Below are positions 45,012 through 56,214 of a stretch of DNA of 64,000 nucleotides, piece by piece. The notes under the pieces are model-generated. The model was not told the origin of the DNA. It did not search any database and saw nothing but the letters and a program-made list of their open reading frames with translations. The DNA comes from Wurfbainia villosa (Eukaryota; Streptophyta; Magnoliopsida; Zingiberales; Zingiberaceae), in contig CM045991.1 in the NCBI GenBank assembly GCA_025175895.1, forward strand, positions 75,379,174-75,443,173, given 5' to 3'. A program made the position numbers and the translations under genes. Numbering within the stretch: the first letter of the stretch is position 1; the number at the start of each line of letters is the position of its first letter.

Positions 45012-47192
45012 TGTTAGTAATATATGAGAGATGTCCTAAGGCAATCGCCTTATGTATGAACCATTTATATGATAAATGAAGATTCACTATTTCGAGTATA
45101 CATGTTTTATGTATTTGATTGATCTTAAACTCATTTATCAATGTCCACGATACGATTCACAAAGATGAGAGAATTTGTGATTGGATCACAACTAGTGAGT
45201 ATCTCTACATGTGTAATTGTGATGTATCGGAATTATCCCTAGTCGATGAATTGATGGATTCGACACCATCAATTCTCGCTGAGACTAGCACGAGGTATAC
45301 CTTGGTGTATCCAAGCAAACCGATTCTCACCGGGCCGAGACATAGTGATGTCCGAGTTAATCGTGATGCTAGTTATGGTAACTAGTTCATCGAGTGACCA
45401 CCGTAAGACTTCATATGGTTCTCTCATATATAGATATGTCAATGAAGTTCTTATCTGTGGGCTTAAGTGCGATGTTCCTTTGACTTATGTATTCAAGTCA
45501 TCTTGATCATGGAGACTTATGCTTTGACATCTTAAGCAAACATCTCTAAGGAGATGTGGACCCGGATGATTGGGTATAAGTCAAGTGATCAAGGTGTTTG
45601 AATAGCCTATAAAGGATTCACCACTCCTGCGAGGAGATGTATACCCATGGCCTCTCTGATTGTTACTAAAGTCTCCAAAGCATTACATGTTTAGAGTAAG
45701 GTACTCTTCGATACATGTGGAGTAACTAGAACTGTGAGGACGAGGAAATGATACTTGGGCTAGGTGTGACGAGTCACTTAGTGGGATCGGCACAATAGAC
45801 CATGTCCCAACCAAGTGGGTATAAGATGAGTGAAGGGAATGGGGCACGATTCATATTCGAGCCATCAAGGGTTTCGTAAATAGTTCGATCAACCGCTGAT
45901 CTTTTCGCTTAATTGGGGATCATGATGTACTACTAGGTGCCACTCATGATCGCTCTATAATTAATGGTTAATTATAGACGGCCAACATAAACCGAGAACC
46001 TATTTGGTCACACGCACAACGAGTGTAATCCAAAGGATTTAAAACGAGCTTGAGAATGGGATTCTCGCATCGAGAGAAACTTTGGTTGGACCAAACATAA
46101 GCGAGCATGAAATTGTTTGATGCAATGGAAGCGTGGATGGGCCGTGTCTTATGAAGACATAATGGATGAACCAAAATGGTTTGGTTCTAATCCAATGGAT
46201 GAGAATAAACCAAAGGGTTTGGTTTATATTAAACGAATGAACCAAAGGTTGGTTCGGTTCGTTTTAACTTAAAATAAACCATCATGGTTTGGTTTATTTT
46301 AATTTATCTTAATGGAGCGGGTTAACGGGCTTTATGGATATGATCCATTAACCATTAAGAGAATTAGTTCTCTATAAAAGTGGGCTTAAGGGATTGTTAA
46401 ACCCTAACTAATCCAAACCCTAGCCCCCCCTTGAGTTGCCGCCCACTCCTTGGAGGAGTTAATCGGCGCCAACCCTAAAGCTGCCGCCGTCCAAGACCCT
46501 TGCCGGCGTCCAAGCTCCAGCCGGTGAACCTCCGGCGACCCTCCGGTGATCTCCTATAGGTTCGGCATCAAGGTGATCTTTTTCTCTCCTTGTTTTGGCC
46601 GGCGCCTACTCCTCCACCAAGCTGTCCAGTTTTCTGGACAGCTTCTCCTCCTCTCATCGGAGCGTCGTTTGGACGACGGTTAGTGCTCTGACAGCGGCTA
46701 ACTTACCGGGGATTTGATCTCCGGTAATCCTCTGAGGTGGAGGACGAAGGATTCGTCAAACGGTTGACGAATACCTCTCCGGAGAAGCGAGTTTTGAGAA
46801 CTCGTTTTGGATCCGAATTTGGATTCGGATCGTGATCATCTCTCGATCACGTCGTCTTCAACACGAGGCTAGTAACCCGTACGAAGACGAAGCTCGTGAC
46901 TTAGCGAAGTCATCCCGAGGAGCTCGGCGTGGATACGGATAGAGACGATTCTTACGAGGATCATTCCGGTTGATGCCGTTCCCGCTACACGTCATACGGA
47001 AGGTATAACGTAGTTTAATTTCCTTTTATTGCAAATTTTAATTTACGGTTATGTCTACACTTGTTGTAATAGCATGCGTGTGTTGTGTGTGTTGTAATAA
47101 ATATAGATTTATTAATTTTAATTGCTTCCGCTGTGCTCATGTTTACGAAACATGATCGAACACACACACGCCGCGGTGCCGGAAACCCAACA
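45012..47192 (+). repeat. 3' LTR of D
   Basis: 2181 bp. The first 1.1 kb differs from the 5' LTR at CTG/CAG sites; the part after about 46,150 is nearly identical to it. Hairpins before the TATA box are at 46168-46187, 46207-46225 and 46276-46290; the TATA box is at 46371-46380. Confidence 0.93.
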
Positions 47193-47889
47193 GGGAGAGC
47201 ATATGTTTATTCATAGACATATTGCCCAAAGATCATGGTTGGATATTTTAAATATTTTAAAACCATTTTATGTTTGATAATCTTCAAGTTCATGTTTTGA
47301 AAAGATTCTAAGGCAAAACTAGCTTTCAAGTTGATACAAAATTGAGTTATTTTCAAACTTTTAAGTTTTTGCCTAATTTTCAAAAATAGAATGAATTTTT
47401 CATGAAAATCATTTTTCACTGATAAAGGGACTTATGAGAAATATGTTCCCCAAATTTCATATTTTTTTGAATTTCCTAGAATTTTTAATGCATTTCTGAA
47501 ATCGAATTCCGAAATCAAAAAATTCTAAAATCTGGGTGCCAGCCGACTGATGCTCTGATTCAGTCGACTGGTGTACTGTCAACGAGCACAGTAAGCTGGT
47601 TTATCCGGTTTTGAAATTGATTTTGGTTATTTTCGCTCCCTAGACTTGATGTCATGCTTATATAACTTATGTTAGATGTTTTTGATGGTGTCAAAGGGGG
47701 AGAAATGGTTAAGTTTAAGTTAATCATGCTAGAGGGAATTAGCATGTGTTAAGGGGGAGTTGCATGTATTAAGGGGGAGTTTCTATTTATGTTTGATATC
47801 CATGTTTTACATGCTTTCCTACCTTATGTATTTTGATTAATATTTCACCTAAGTTAAACAAGGTTGCCACACATCAAAAAGGGAGAGAT
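47193..47889 (+). other. C0 noncoding spacer, part 3, with polypurine tract
   Basis: Aligns with about 31650-32336 of C1. It contains GGGGGAG tracts near 47697, 47752 and 47772 and ends with AAAAAGGGAGAGAT (47876-47889) before the C0 3' LTR. Confidence 0.85.
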
Positions 47890-48074
47890 TGTTAGGGCAA
47901 TCAACCCATGGATGATGTGGTTTGATGTGTGTTGCAAAGGTTTAAGTTAGGTTGTTTGTGGATTTGATATGTGTGTTGAAGTTGTGCAGGACTTAGTAAT
48001 TCACACATGGTTAGCTTGACAAAGCATTGGCAAGATCACCATCTCATGACTCGGTCCTTGAGTTGGTGAAGGAC

Positions 48075-49387
48075 TGTTGGAACGTAGGTGGCCGGCTAGA
48101 GGGGGGTGAATAGCCCTCAATCGTCTGCATTGGAATCGATCATTCGTCGTGCATCACTTTTCTACAATTGTCGTTAGCGCAGTGGAAACAATAGAAATAC
48201 TAACAACAACACAAGCACATAAAAATACACACGATATACGTGGTTCGGAACCGAATGGTTCATACTCCACGAGCGAGCTCACCTAGCTCTAGTTATGCGC
48301 ACGACACTAACTAACACTCCTTCTTGAATATACATTGGAGGTGGAGAAACCTCGTACAAGCAATTACAAAGTAATACACGAAGTACAAAAAGGAATACAA
48401 ATACAATACAAAAGAAAACTTTTCACCGATTGCTTTTGATCACTTGCTTGTTGTTTGCTTTTGTTTGCTCTTAAAGGTCTGGAATGCAACAACAATTCCC
48501 CTCCAAAATCACCCCAAAAGTCTTGGCGAAATCCTCCATCTCGAGCTCCATTTATAACTTACATCGAGTTGATTCCGCGCCCATCAGTCGACTGATCGTG
48601 ACCATCAGTCGACTGGTCCTGTAGTCGTTATCTCACAATGACTCGATCTACGCTGGCCAAAAGCCAACGGATCCATCATCAGTCGACTGATCATGCCCAT
48701 CAGTTGATTGATGATCCCATCACCGAGTGGTCGATCATTCACCGAAGACCTTCTTGGCCGAAACACCCCGATCGATCGATCTCCATCATAAGTCGATGGT
48801 GTTGTCGATCGCCATCCCTCAGAGTCAGCCGCCGACTGTCAAACCCTAGTCGACAGCGGGGCAAGACCGCACCTCGGACGACCGATGTCGGTAAAACCTC
48901 AAACACCAAGTTGTTTGAGCATCCGCCGTAAACCTCAAACATCACGTTTGAGCCTCCGAAGACTCTTAGCCACTTGGCCAAGTCCACCTCATCCCTCATG
49001 GAGTTCCCCACAGCACTCTTCCTCGGCCTACGTCCCTGGATCGCCAGCGCATGACTTCACAAATGTCATCCTTCGCCTCTTGCCCTCGGCATGCTTCCCT
49101 TGGGTCTCACTCCACTCGCTCCCTTCCAGCCGTCCCACGAATGCACGCGCGGCCGCAATGCCATCCTTCATTGACTCATGGACCCCAAGCCTAGTGAACT
49201 TGCCAAGTCCTCAAAACTTCCACACCAAACCTCATGCTTGGATTTTCCCAACACCACCAAGGCTACACACTTGGATTTACATGGCCAACCCATGTTGGAC
49301 TTCCCATGACAATCCCATGTTATGTGTTTTGTCTAACATCAAAATATAGTTCGAGTCAAACTCGAGTCCGGGCCGATTGCACCAACA
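48075..49387 (-). repeat. 3' LTR of F1 (left copy)
   Basis: 1313 bp. Minus strand: TGTTGGTGCAATCGGCCC...ACGTTCCAACA. ATCAGTCGACTGAT at 48583-48596 and 48678-48691; TATA-like minus TTATAAATGG at 48548-48557. Confidence 0.9.
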
Positions 49388-49402
49388 ATCTCCCCCTTTT
49401 TT
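49388..49402 (-). other. Polypurine tract of F1
   Basis: Minus AAAAAAGGGGGAGAT next to the LTR. Confidence 0.9.
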
Positions 49403-50994
49403 ATGTTCAACAAAACCTCAAACCCAAGTATACCAATTATCTCCAATTGGCAATTCTCACATCCCAATGAGAATTCCAACTATCCCAATTGGTAATTTCT
49501 CTCCCTTTTTGACATACATCAAAAAGGTCCTCCCCAAGGGTATGAATGTCTTATATCCCAATGAGATCTTACAATCTCTCCCTTGGAGTTACACATGCCT
49601 ACAATCTTTCTAGTGATAAGTCCCATATCACTTAAGAGAGGAATCCCAATTTTCCTCCCATGAGGAAAAATACACATCCATCTTCCCATGATGGATATCT
49701 CCCCCTAAAGCTTGTTCCCCCTTGACCATTGCACCAACAATGTCTTGGAGAGTCTCTAAGCCAATAGGAACATTAAAACGATCAAAATTAAGGCAATGTT
49801 CAACAATGAACTCTCATCCACCTTAAAATTGATACTCACCCTAAACACCTCTCCTAATCTATATCTAATGGATTTCCACCCTTTCTAATTCTCTCCCAAG
49901 CATGTCCTAGGATTACGAGTGGTTAGGAGACCAAAACATAGCTGAACATGGGCCTAACCACCATAGTTTACCCGAATCAAATGAAATATGTATCGATACT
50001 CGATCACACTTTCATCACCGACCGCTCCATAGCGATCGATAATCAAACGCTTTGACTATCGAAACCAAATTCCGAAAATGATAAGTAAATATATGTAAGT
50101 TGAAAAATCTTAAAAATTCATATGTATATTACTTATTACAATCATTATGGGTGAAAAATATTAGAAAATTATTTTACCCACAAAATAGTGAGTTTGATAC
50201 AAAGTTCAAAAGTTGAGAAAAGCTTCAATATTGAGCCCTCTTTGTATCATCCCATTCAATGGTGATAGCTATCAAAAGATAGACTTCACCAAGGTTTTTC
50301 AAAATGTTTTTTGAAATGTTTTTAAAACCTTTGATTCTTTTTTCCTAAACATCTTACTTGTATCTACATGTGTACAACACATACAAGTCAAATATTAGTG
50401 AGATGTGGGGACTTTGTTATTTAGGGTTTCATGCATATCTCTAGGCAACATTATTAGATTCCCTTATGCATGAGACTTCAAATCATGCCTTAGTCCTTAA
50501 TTTTAATTTATTTATGTATGAATGATGATTATGGCATAATGATACAAGAATAAAGCATGTGCCACATAATCATGATGTCATGGCATGTGCATGAAATATA
50601 AGTATACATGACATATAAACATAACCCTAAAAATGATCATGACATTTTATATGATAAGAATAAATATGATATCATGTCATGGCAAGGCAAACAAAGCATG
50701 ACAATTATAATAGACTAAGGTATAAAATACCTAAGTGTTAAATTCAAATTGTCATTTCTAGGATTAAGTCCATTTTTGCCTTAATGCCAATTATCCCCCT
50801 AGTGTGCCAAAAACCCAAAATGGAACATCATTACTTCTAAGACCTAATTTTGCCAATTTAATTATTTTTCATCTCCTCAAACCACATTGGCACATCCTAA
50901 TGTGTCAACTCACCATGGTTAAGTTAACTACCCGTCCACTTAGGGTTGACACATCCTGACCCATCTAGCATGAATCGATCATGCTTCTAGGAAC
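49403..50994 (-). other. Noncoding spacer of F1
   Basis: 1.6 kb, AT-rich, with no pol similarity and no substantial ORF. Additional purine tracts on the minus strand are near 49697 and 49728. It takes the place of pol, as in C1. Confidence 0.75.
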
Positions 50995-52541
50995 CTAATA
51001 CCTATTGGAGCTCCTTGGGTTAACTAGGTATTCACTAGGGATAAATTCCCTAGATACCTTCCTAATGACGCTTTTAGGTTTTGACACCTTAGTCATTTGG
51101 GTCTTTCCTAGGTCAACTCTAGAGGTGACTCCTCCTTTGACCTTCTTAGTGGCTTTCTTGGTTTTTCTTAAGTCCTTAGCCACTAAGCACACACCATGGC
51201 TAGTCTTAGGGATAACTTCCCTATTATCCTTGGTTTTCCTAGACCTAGAAATTGTTCCATAATTAAATGGGACATTATGGTAGAACATAGGTTTGTGACC
51301 GAAACCTCTCTTGCCCTTGGACATTTCTTGTTTCCTAGGTCTTAAATTTTGATCCTTTGACCCCTTAAATGAATTTGTGATTATTGCTAGGGTCTTCTCT
51401 AATTTTTCAAGCCTTGACCTCAAGGCTTGGTTTTCCACCTCTAACCTTCCCAATTTTGATTTATCATAAAAATTTTGGGAATTGTTTTTCCTTTTAGGCA
51501 TATGCCTAGATTTCTTGGGGTTAATGCCCAAGTTTTCTTCTATTCTCCTTATACTCTCCCTAGGCAAGATAGGTCTAGAATTATGGTGTCTAGATTTATC
51601 CTTAGGTAAACTAACATGCTTGGCTCCTTGACAAACGTATTTATTCCTACTAGCAAGCTTTTCATTAATCATGGCAAGTGAACTAAAATAATTTTTAGCA
51701 TGCTTGTTAACCTTAGGAATTGAAGGTGCATTAACTAAATTTACCTTAGGGTTAGCTTTGGAAGCTCCCCCTACACGAGATACACCTTCTTGCCCTTTCT
51801 TCCTCTCCCTAGGGCATTGGCTTCGGTAATGTCCTCTTTGATTGCATTTAAAGCACACAATGTGCTCTTTGCTTCTAGTTGTGGGGACTCCGGCATCCTT
51901 TGACTTTTGGTTGACTTTTGGTGCAGGTACCTTTTCCTTAGCCAATTTTAGCCATTTACTCTTGTAATGCCCAGTTGGTTTCACTCAAACATATTATATG
52001 ATTTTTATCTTTAATTATAATGCATGAGTTACCTAGGAATTTTCGCTTCTCCTGATGTTGAAGCTTCTTCTTAAACTTATTCCGGGATGGAAGGCCTCCT
52101 CCCTCAATGCTAGAGGTGGAGGTCTCCACCAAATCATCAACATCATCAAAGGTGGATGACGATTCCTCAACATCCTCGGATCCGGATGTTGATGGGCATT
52201 CTTCCTCTTCATGGACCAATGTGGGCTCTTCATGAAATTTGATCACCTTGTCCCATAGGTCCTTTTGCATCCCTATATTCACCTAATCTAGACCAAATAC
52301 GGTTAGGAATCAAATCACTAAGCAATTTGATTACCTTGAGATTTGTCTTGAAATCCTTCATTTGGTCTTGGGTCCACATTGACTTCTCAATTTACCTATT
52401 TTCTTCATCCCTAGGCATTTTGAAACCATTTTCTAGAATTAACATAATATCAAAATCGGTTTCTAGATATACCTCCATTTTTCTTCTCCACCATTGAAAG
52501 TATCCTTCAAATTTTAGTGGTTGGAGGTTGTAGCCGGCCAT
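50995..52541 (-). pseudogene. gag: gag of F1 (frameshifted)
   Basis: The start is the minus-strand ATG at 52541 (MAGYNLQPLKFEGYFQWW), homologous to C1 gag (MAGSNVHPPKFEGEFSWW). A stop follows after about 48 codons. An acidic piece (52282-51956) comes next. Then a 329-codon piece (51984-50995) holds a zinc knuckle (CFKCNQRGHYRSQC, residues 44-57, all four ligands present), a coiled-coil-like LEVENQALRSRLEKLEKT and a basic tail. It ends at NPRSSNRY, where C1 has YWVP and here a stop replaces the Trp. Part of the gag core is missing. Confidence 0.82.
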
Positions 52542-52584
52542 CTTATCGTGCTTGTGTTGGCGGTTAGTCCTCGATAAGCTCCTA

Positions 52585-52596
52585 GTTCTGATACCA
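52585..52596 (-). other. Primer binding site of F1
   Basis: The minus strand reads TGGTATCAGAAC, one base off the tRNA-iMet consensus, 2 bp from the LTR. Confidence 0.88.
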
Positions 52597-52598
52597 CT

Positions 52599-53975
52599 TG
52601 TTGGAATGTAGGTGGCCAGCTAGAGGGGGGTGAATAGCCCTCAATCATCGTACGGTGGAATACGATCATTCGTCGTGCATCACTTGTCTACAATTGTCGC
52701 TAGCGCAGAGAAAACAATAGAAACAAATAGAAATTCTAACAACAATACAAGCACACACAAATACAGATGATATACGTGGTTCGGAACCAAATGGTTCCTA
52801 CTCCACGGGCGAGCTCACCGAGCTCTAGTTATGCGCATGACACTAACTAACACTCCTTCTCGACAACATGTCGAAGGTGGAGAAACCTCGTACAAGCAAT
52901 CACAAAGTAATACACGAAGTACAAACAAGAATGCAAATACAATACAAAAGAAAACTTTTCACCTATTGCTTTTGATCACTTGCTTGTTGCTTGCTTTTGT
53001 TTTCTCTTGAAGGTCTGGAATACAACAACAATTCCCCTCCAAAGTCACCTCAAAAGTTTTGGAGAAATCCTCCATCTCGAGCTCCATTTATAACCTTCAT
53101 CGAGCTGATTTCGTGCCCATCAGTCGATTGATCATGACCATCAGTCGACTAGTCCTGTATTCGTTGTCACACAATGACTCGATCCACGCTGGTCAAAAGC
53201 CAACGGATCCATCATCAGTCGACTGATCATGCCCATCAGTCGACTGATGATCCCATCAGTCAAGTGGTCACCGCGATCACTCGACTAGAAGACCTTCTGT
53301 GGCCGAAAACACCTCGATCAGTCGACTGATCTCCCTCATCCGATCGATGGTGTTGTCACCGATCGTCATCCCTGCATGAGCTTAGACTCGTCGGTCGAAC
53401 ATCAAACCCTAGTCGACTTTATGATCGAGCACGCTACCGACCGATGTAGGGTAAAACCTCAAATACCAAGTTGTTTGAGCATCCGACCATTGGGTAAACC
53501 CTCAAATATCATGTTTGAGCCTCCGACACTCAGTCTTAGCCACTTGGCCAAGCCCACCTCATCCCTCATGGAGTTCCCCACTAATGCTCTCTTCACTCGG
53601 CCTATGTCCCTCGGATGCGCCAAGCGCACGGCTTTGTAGCGCCATCCTTCGCGTCTCTTGCCCTCGAAGTATGCTTCCCTTGGGCCTCACTCTATTCGCT
53701 CCCCGTCCGGCGGTCCCTCGAATGCACCAAGTGCACAGCTTCGTAATACCATCCTTCACCGACTCAAGGACCCCGAGCCTAGCGAACTTGCCAAGTCCTC
53801 AAGACTTCCACACCAAGCCTCATGCTTGGATTTTCCCAACACCACCAAGGCTACACACTTGGATTTACATGGCCAACCCATGTTGGACTTCCCATGACAA
53901 TCCCATGTTATGTGTTTTGTCTAACATCAAAATATAGCTCGAGTCAAACTCGAGTCCGGGTCGATTGCACCAACA
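52599..53975 (-). repeat. 5' LTR of F1 (right copy)
   Basis: 1377 bp. ATCAGTCGACTGAT at 53214-53227, 53235-53248 and 53317-53330; TATA-like minus TTATAAATGG at 53085-53094. Less degraded than the left copy around the palindromes. Confidence 0.9.
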
Positions 53976-55074
53976 AGGAAGACATTTCGAAGTCATGCAC
54001 TTGGTGCATCCGAGGGACCGTCGGACGAGGAGAATTGGAGTGAAGCCAAGTGAATTTCTTGATGAGGACGCAAAGAATGGAATTGTGAAGCCATGCGCTT
54101 TGTGCATCCGAGGGACGTGGCCGGACGAAGAGAGCTTCAAGGCTAAGGACTCTAAGGGAGATGAGAGTGAGCAATTGTAACCCAGGACGGGGTGGCTCAT
54201 AAGTGAACTTGGCCAAATGGCTAAGTCAAGTGTCGGAGGCTCAACCAAAGGTTGGTTTGAGGTTTTACCCGACACCAGTTGACTGTCATAGGTAGTAGTC
54301 GACTTCTTTAGGTCGAATGGACTCAATCGGTTCGATCAATTGGTTCTGAATAGTCGATCGCCAAGGGATGGCATGATCATTGAACCATCACCGATCGCTA
54401 TGACGCAATGATCGATCGAGGCGAGTTTGGGCATAGAAGCTTCGGTAGTTGAGTGATCTCGTCGACCACTTGACTATTGGCTCCATCAGTCGACTGATGG
54501 GAAGATCAGTCAACTAATGTGGGAGTCGTTAGTTAGAATCCAACTTTGATGAAGCCGTTGTGAGGAAACGGCTAAAATAGCAATCGACTGATGGCTACAT
54601 CAGTCGACTGCTAGGTGCCCAACGGGAAGAATGACCTCTTCCCTATAAGAAGGGGCCTTGGGACACTTGGGATGGTTAATGCTTCTTCTCTAAACATACT
54701 CCCAAGTGCCAACACATTTTCTTCTCTTCTTACTTGCTCTTATTTCAATTCTATTGTAAGAAGAGAGATCTTGTAAAGGAAAGGTTTACCTCCACCTTGC
54801 TTAGTGCCAAGGAGAGATTAGTGCATTGGTTAAGGAGTGATTCACCTTGGAATGAATCGGGTCGTGGATTAGCAGCAAGAGCTGTGAACCACGTTACACA
54901 TTCTTGTTAGCATTGCTCTCTCCTTTACTTTGTGTTTTTGTCTTAATCTTTTGTTAGTATTTGTTTTCCGCTGTGCTAACCTTAATTCATAGATGACTAA
55001 GTGACCAAATTCTATCATCTACAATAAAGAGGCTATTCACCCCCCCCCTCTAGCCGGCCACCGATCCTCCAACA

Positions 55075-56214
55075 AAATGGAGTTGGTAACCACTGTTGTA
55101 CTGGTAAAGAGTACACCACCGACTATAAAATACTAAATATCTACTAATATCATAGTATCTCCATACTCTACAAATGGTATAACTGTGCTTGGGAAGGTAA
55201 CAATTGCTGATGTATGGACGTTTGAGTCTTCTGAGATGTCTTCTGTTGATGCTTCTCAGTAAATCCCTTCCCCTGGAGGGATGTATCAAAGAACCCTAAC
55301 TATGGTAGTAGATCATTGTGTGTAATAACCCAATCTTCTCAGATTGTGCATCATCCTCCTTGAACAACATTGATAAACTTCAATTGGCTCTCTTCAAGTA
55401 CACCTTCTCTTCATGAGTTTACAATAGGATCCAACGGATAATCTGACTTTGCATGTCTTTGTGATCCACACTGCACACACATAATACCGTCGGAATCATT
55501 CTTCTGATTCCAATATTTGGCTTGCAATGTCTGCATATCGATCTCCAACTCCTAAAGCACTTGCTACGGAGTCATTTCCATACATATGACTCGGTCTAAT
55601 GCCTTCCGGTAGGATTTGATAGAAGATCCAAACATCCTTATCCGAATGTAAACCAATAAACCCTAGGTGGCTTAAGACATCCATTCATATTCTTGAGTTA
55701 TTATATGGGCGTAAACTCTACAAGTCTACAACTCTGCATGGTACTCCCATTACCGAATGATCACCCTACTTGAAGCTCAAGAATTCCCTAACAATGAGTC
55801 ACAGAAACTGATGCGGGGAAATATTCTCTCACAACATCACTACACCATGACCAAATGATGTGTTATTTCTCGAAGGTTATTTCCTACATCGTCCACCAAG
55901 TTCCGGCTTGATCCCGAATAATGGTATGCAACTAAATCTACTTTCTCTATATAACATGAGTTTGGTACTCAAAATTACCTTCATAGTCATAAAACCCAAC
56001 ACAATCAACTCAAGGATCTGAATCCCTATGAAACACCATATACTAACCCTCCACTATCTACATCAACAATAGTATACTCACTTGTCCATTACCCCAAAGG
56101 TAATGATCTGACTAGCATAAATAGTCAAAATCCTTAAGACTGTAATGTTTGATCTCCATAAGAAATGTGACTATTAGAAAATTCACCTATTTCAACAACA
56201 GTCCAAGACTCACA
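55075..56214 (-). pseudogene. gag: gag remnant of the gypsy element
   Basis: No long frame. On the minus strand there is a WW-containing motif near 55,890, an EYFP-like motif near 55,820, then a 62-codon piece (55684-55496) with FYQILPEGIRP and YADIASQILESEE, reminiscent of the end of gypsy capsid. A knuckle-like CVQCGSQRHAKSDYP lies near 55,470, with Tyr for the last Cys. The weak resemblance supports gag but would need a profile search. Confidence 0.5.

Larger units (their letters stand above)
37749..47192 (+). mobile_element. Full-length Tork-like element D (same family as TK1)
   Basis: Two LTRs of about 2.2 kb and perfect GGGAG duplications (37744-37748, 47193-47197). It has a primer site, a repeat-rich leader, gag, protease, integrase, RT, RNase H and polypurine tract. 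The whole pol is riddled with small indels, mostly at CTG/CAG trinucleotides, while the left LTR is clean. I therefore suspect that part of the damage is technical rather than biological. Confidence 0.95.
48075..53975 (-). mobile_element. Gag-only Sirevirus-like element F1, minus strand
   Basis: LTRs of 1.3-1.4 kb, primer site at 52585-52596, broken gag, about 1.6-kb spacer and a polypurine tract, all on the minus strand. Flanks AGGAC (48070-48074) and AGGAA (53976-53980) are a near-perfect duplication in C0's 3' LTR. No pol sequence is present. Gag is related to that of C1 at both ends, but LTR sequence is distinct, so this is a second pol-less family. Confidence 0.9.
19948..55074 (+). mobile_element. 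Gag-only Sirevirus-like element C0, split by five insertions
   Basis: LTRs of about 1.2 kb frame a primer site, a gag, an AT-rich noncoding spacer and a polypurine tract, but no pol. Flanks are CAATG (19943-19947) and AAATG (55075-55079), an imperfect 5-bp target duplication. Its own sequence is at 19948-21340, 27519-28269, 35410-36532, 37594-37748, 47193-48074 and 53976-55074. The rest is B1, C1, a reversed A solo LTR, D and F1. Removing them gives about 4.5 kb, colinear with C1. Confidence 0.85.
47890..55074 (+). repeat. 3' LTR of C0, split by F1
   Basis: LTR sequence is at 47890-48074 and 53976-55074. TATA-like CCTATAAGA is at 54642-54651; ATCAGTCGACTGAT at 54485-54498. The part 54320-54420 is degraded at CTG/CAG compared with 20460-20570. 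It ends CTCCAACA. Confidence 0.88.

Noticed and set aside
55496..55684. Independent small protein on the minus strand
   Set aside because: Position next to a knuckle-like motif and other gag traces makes it a fragment of the decayed gypsy gag.
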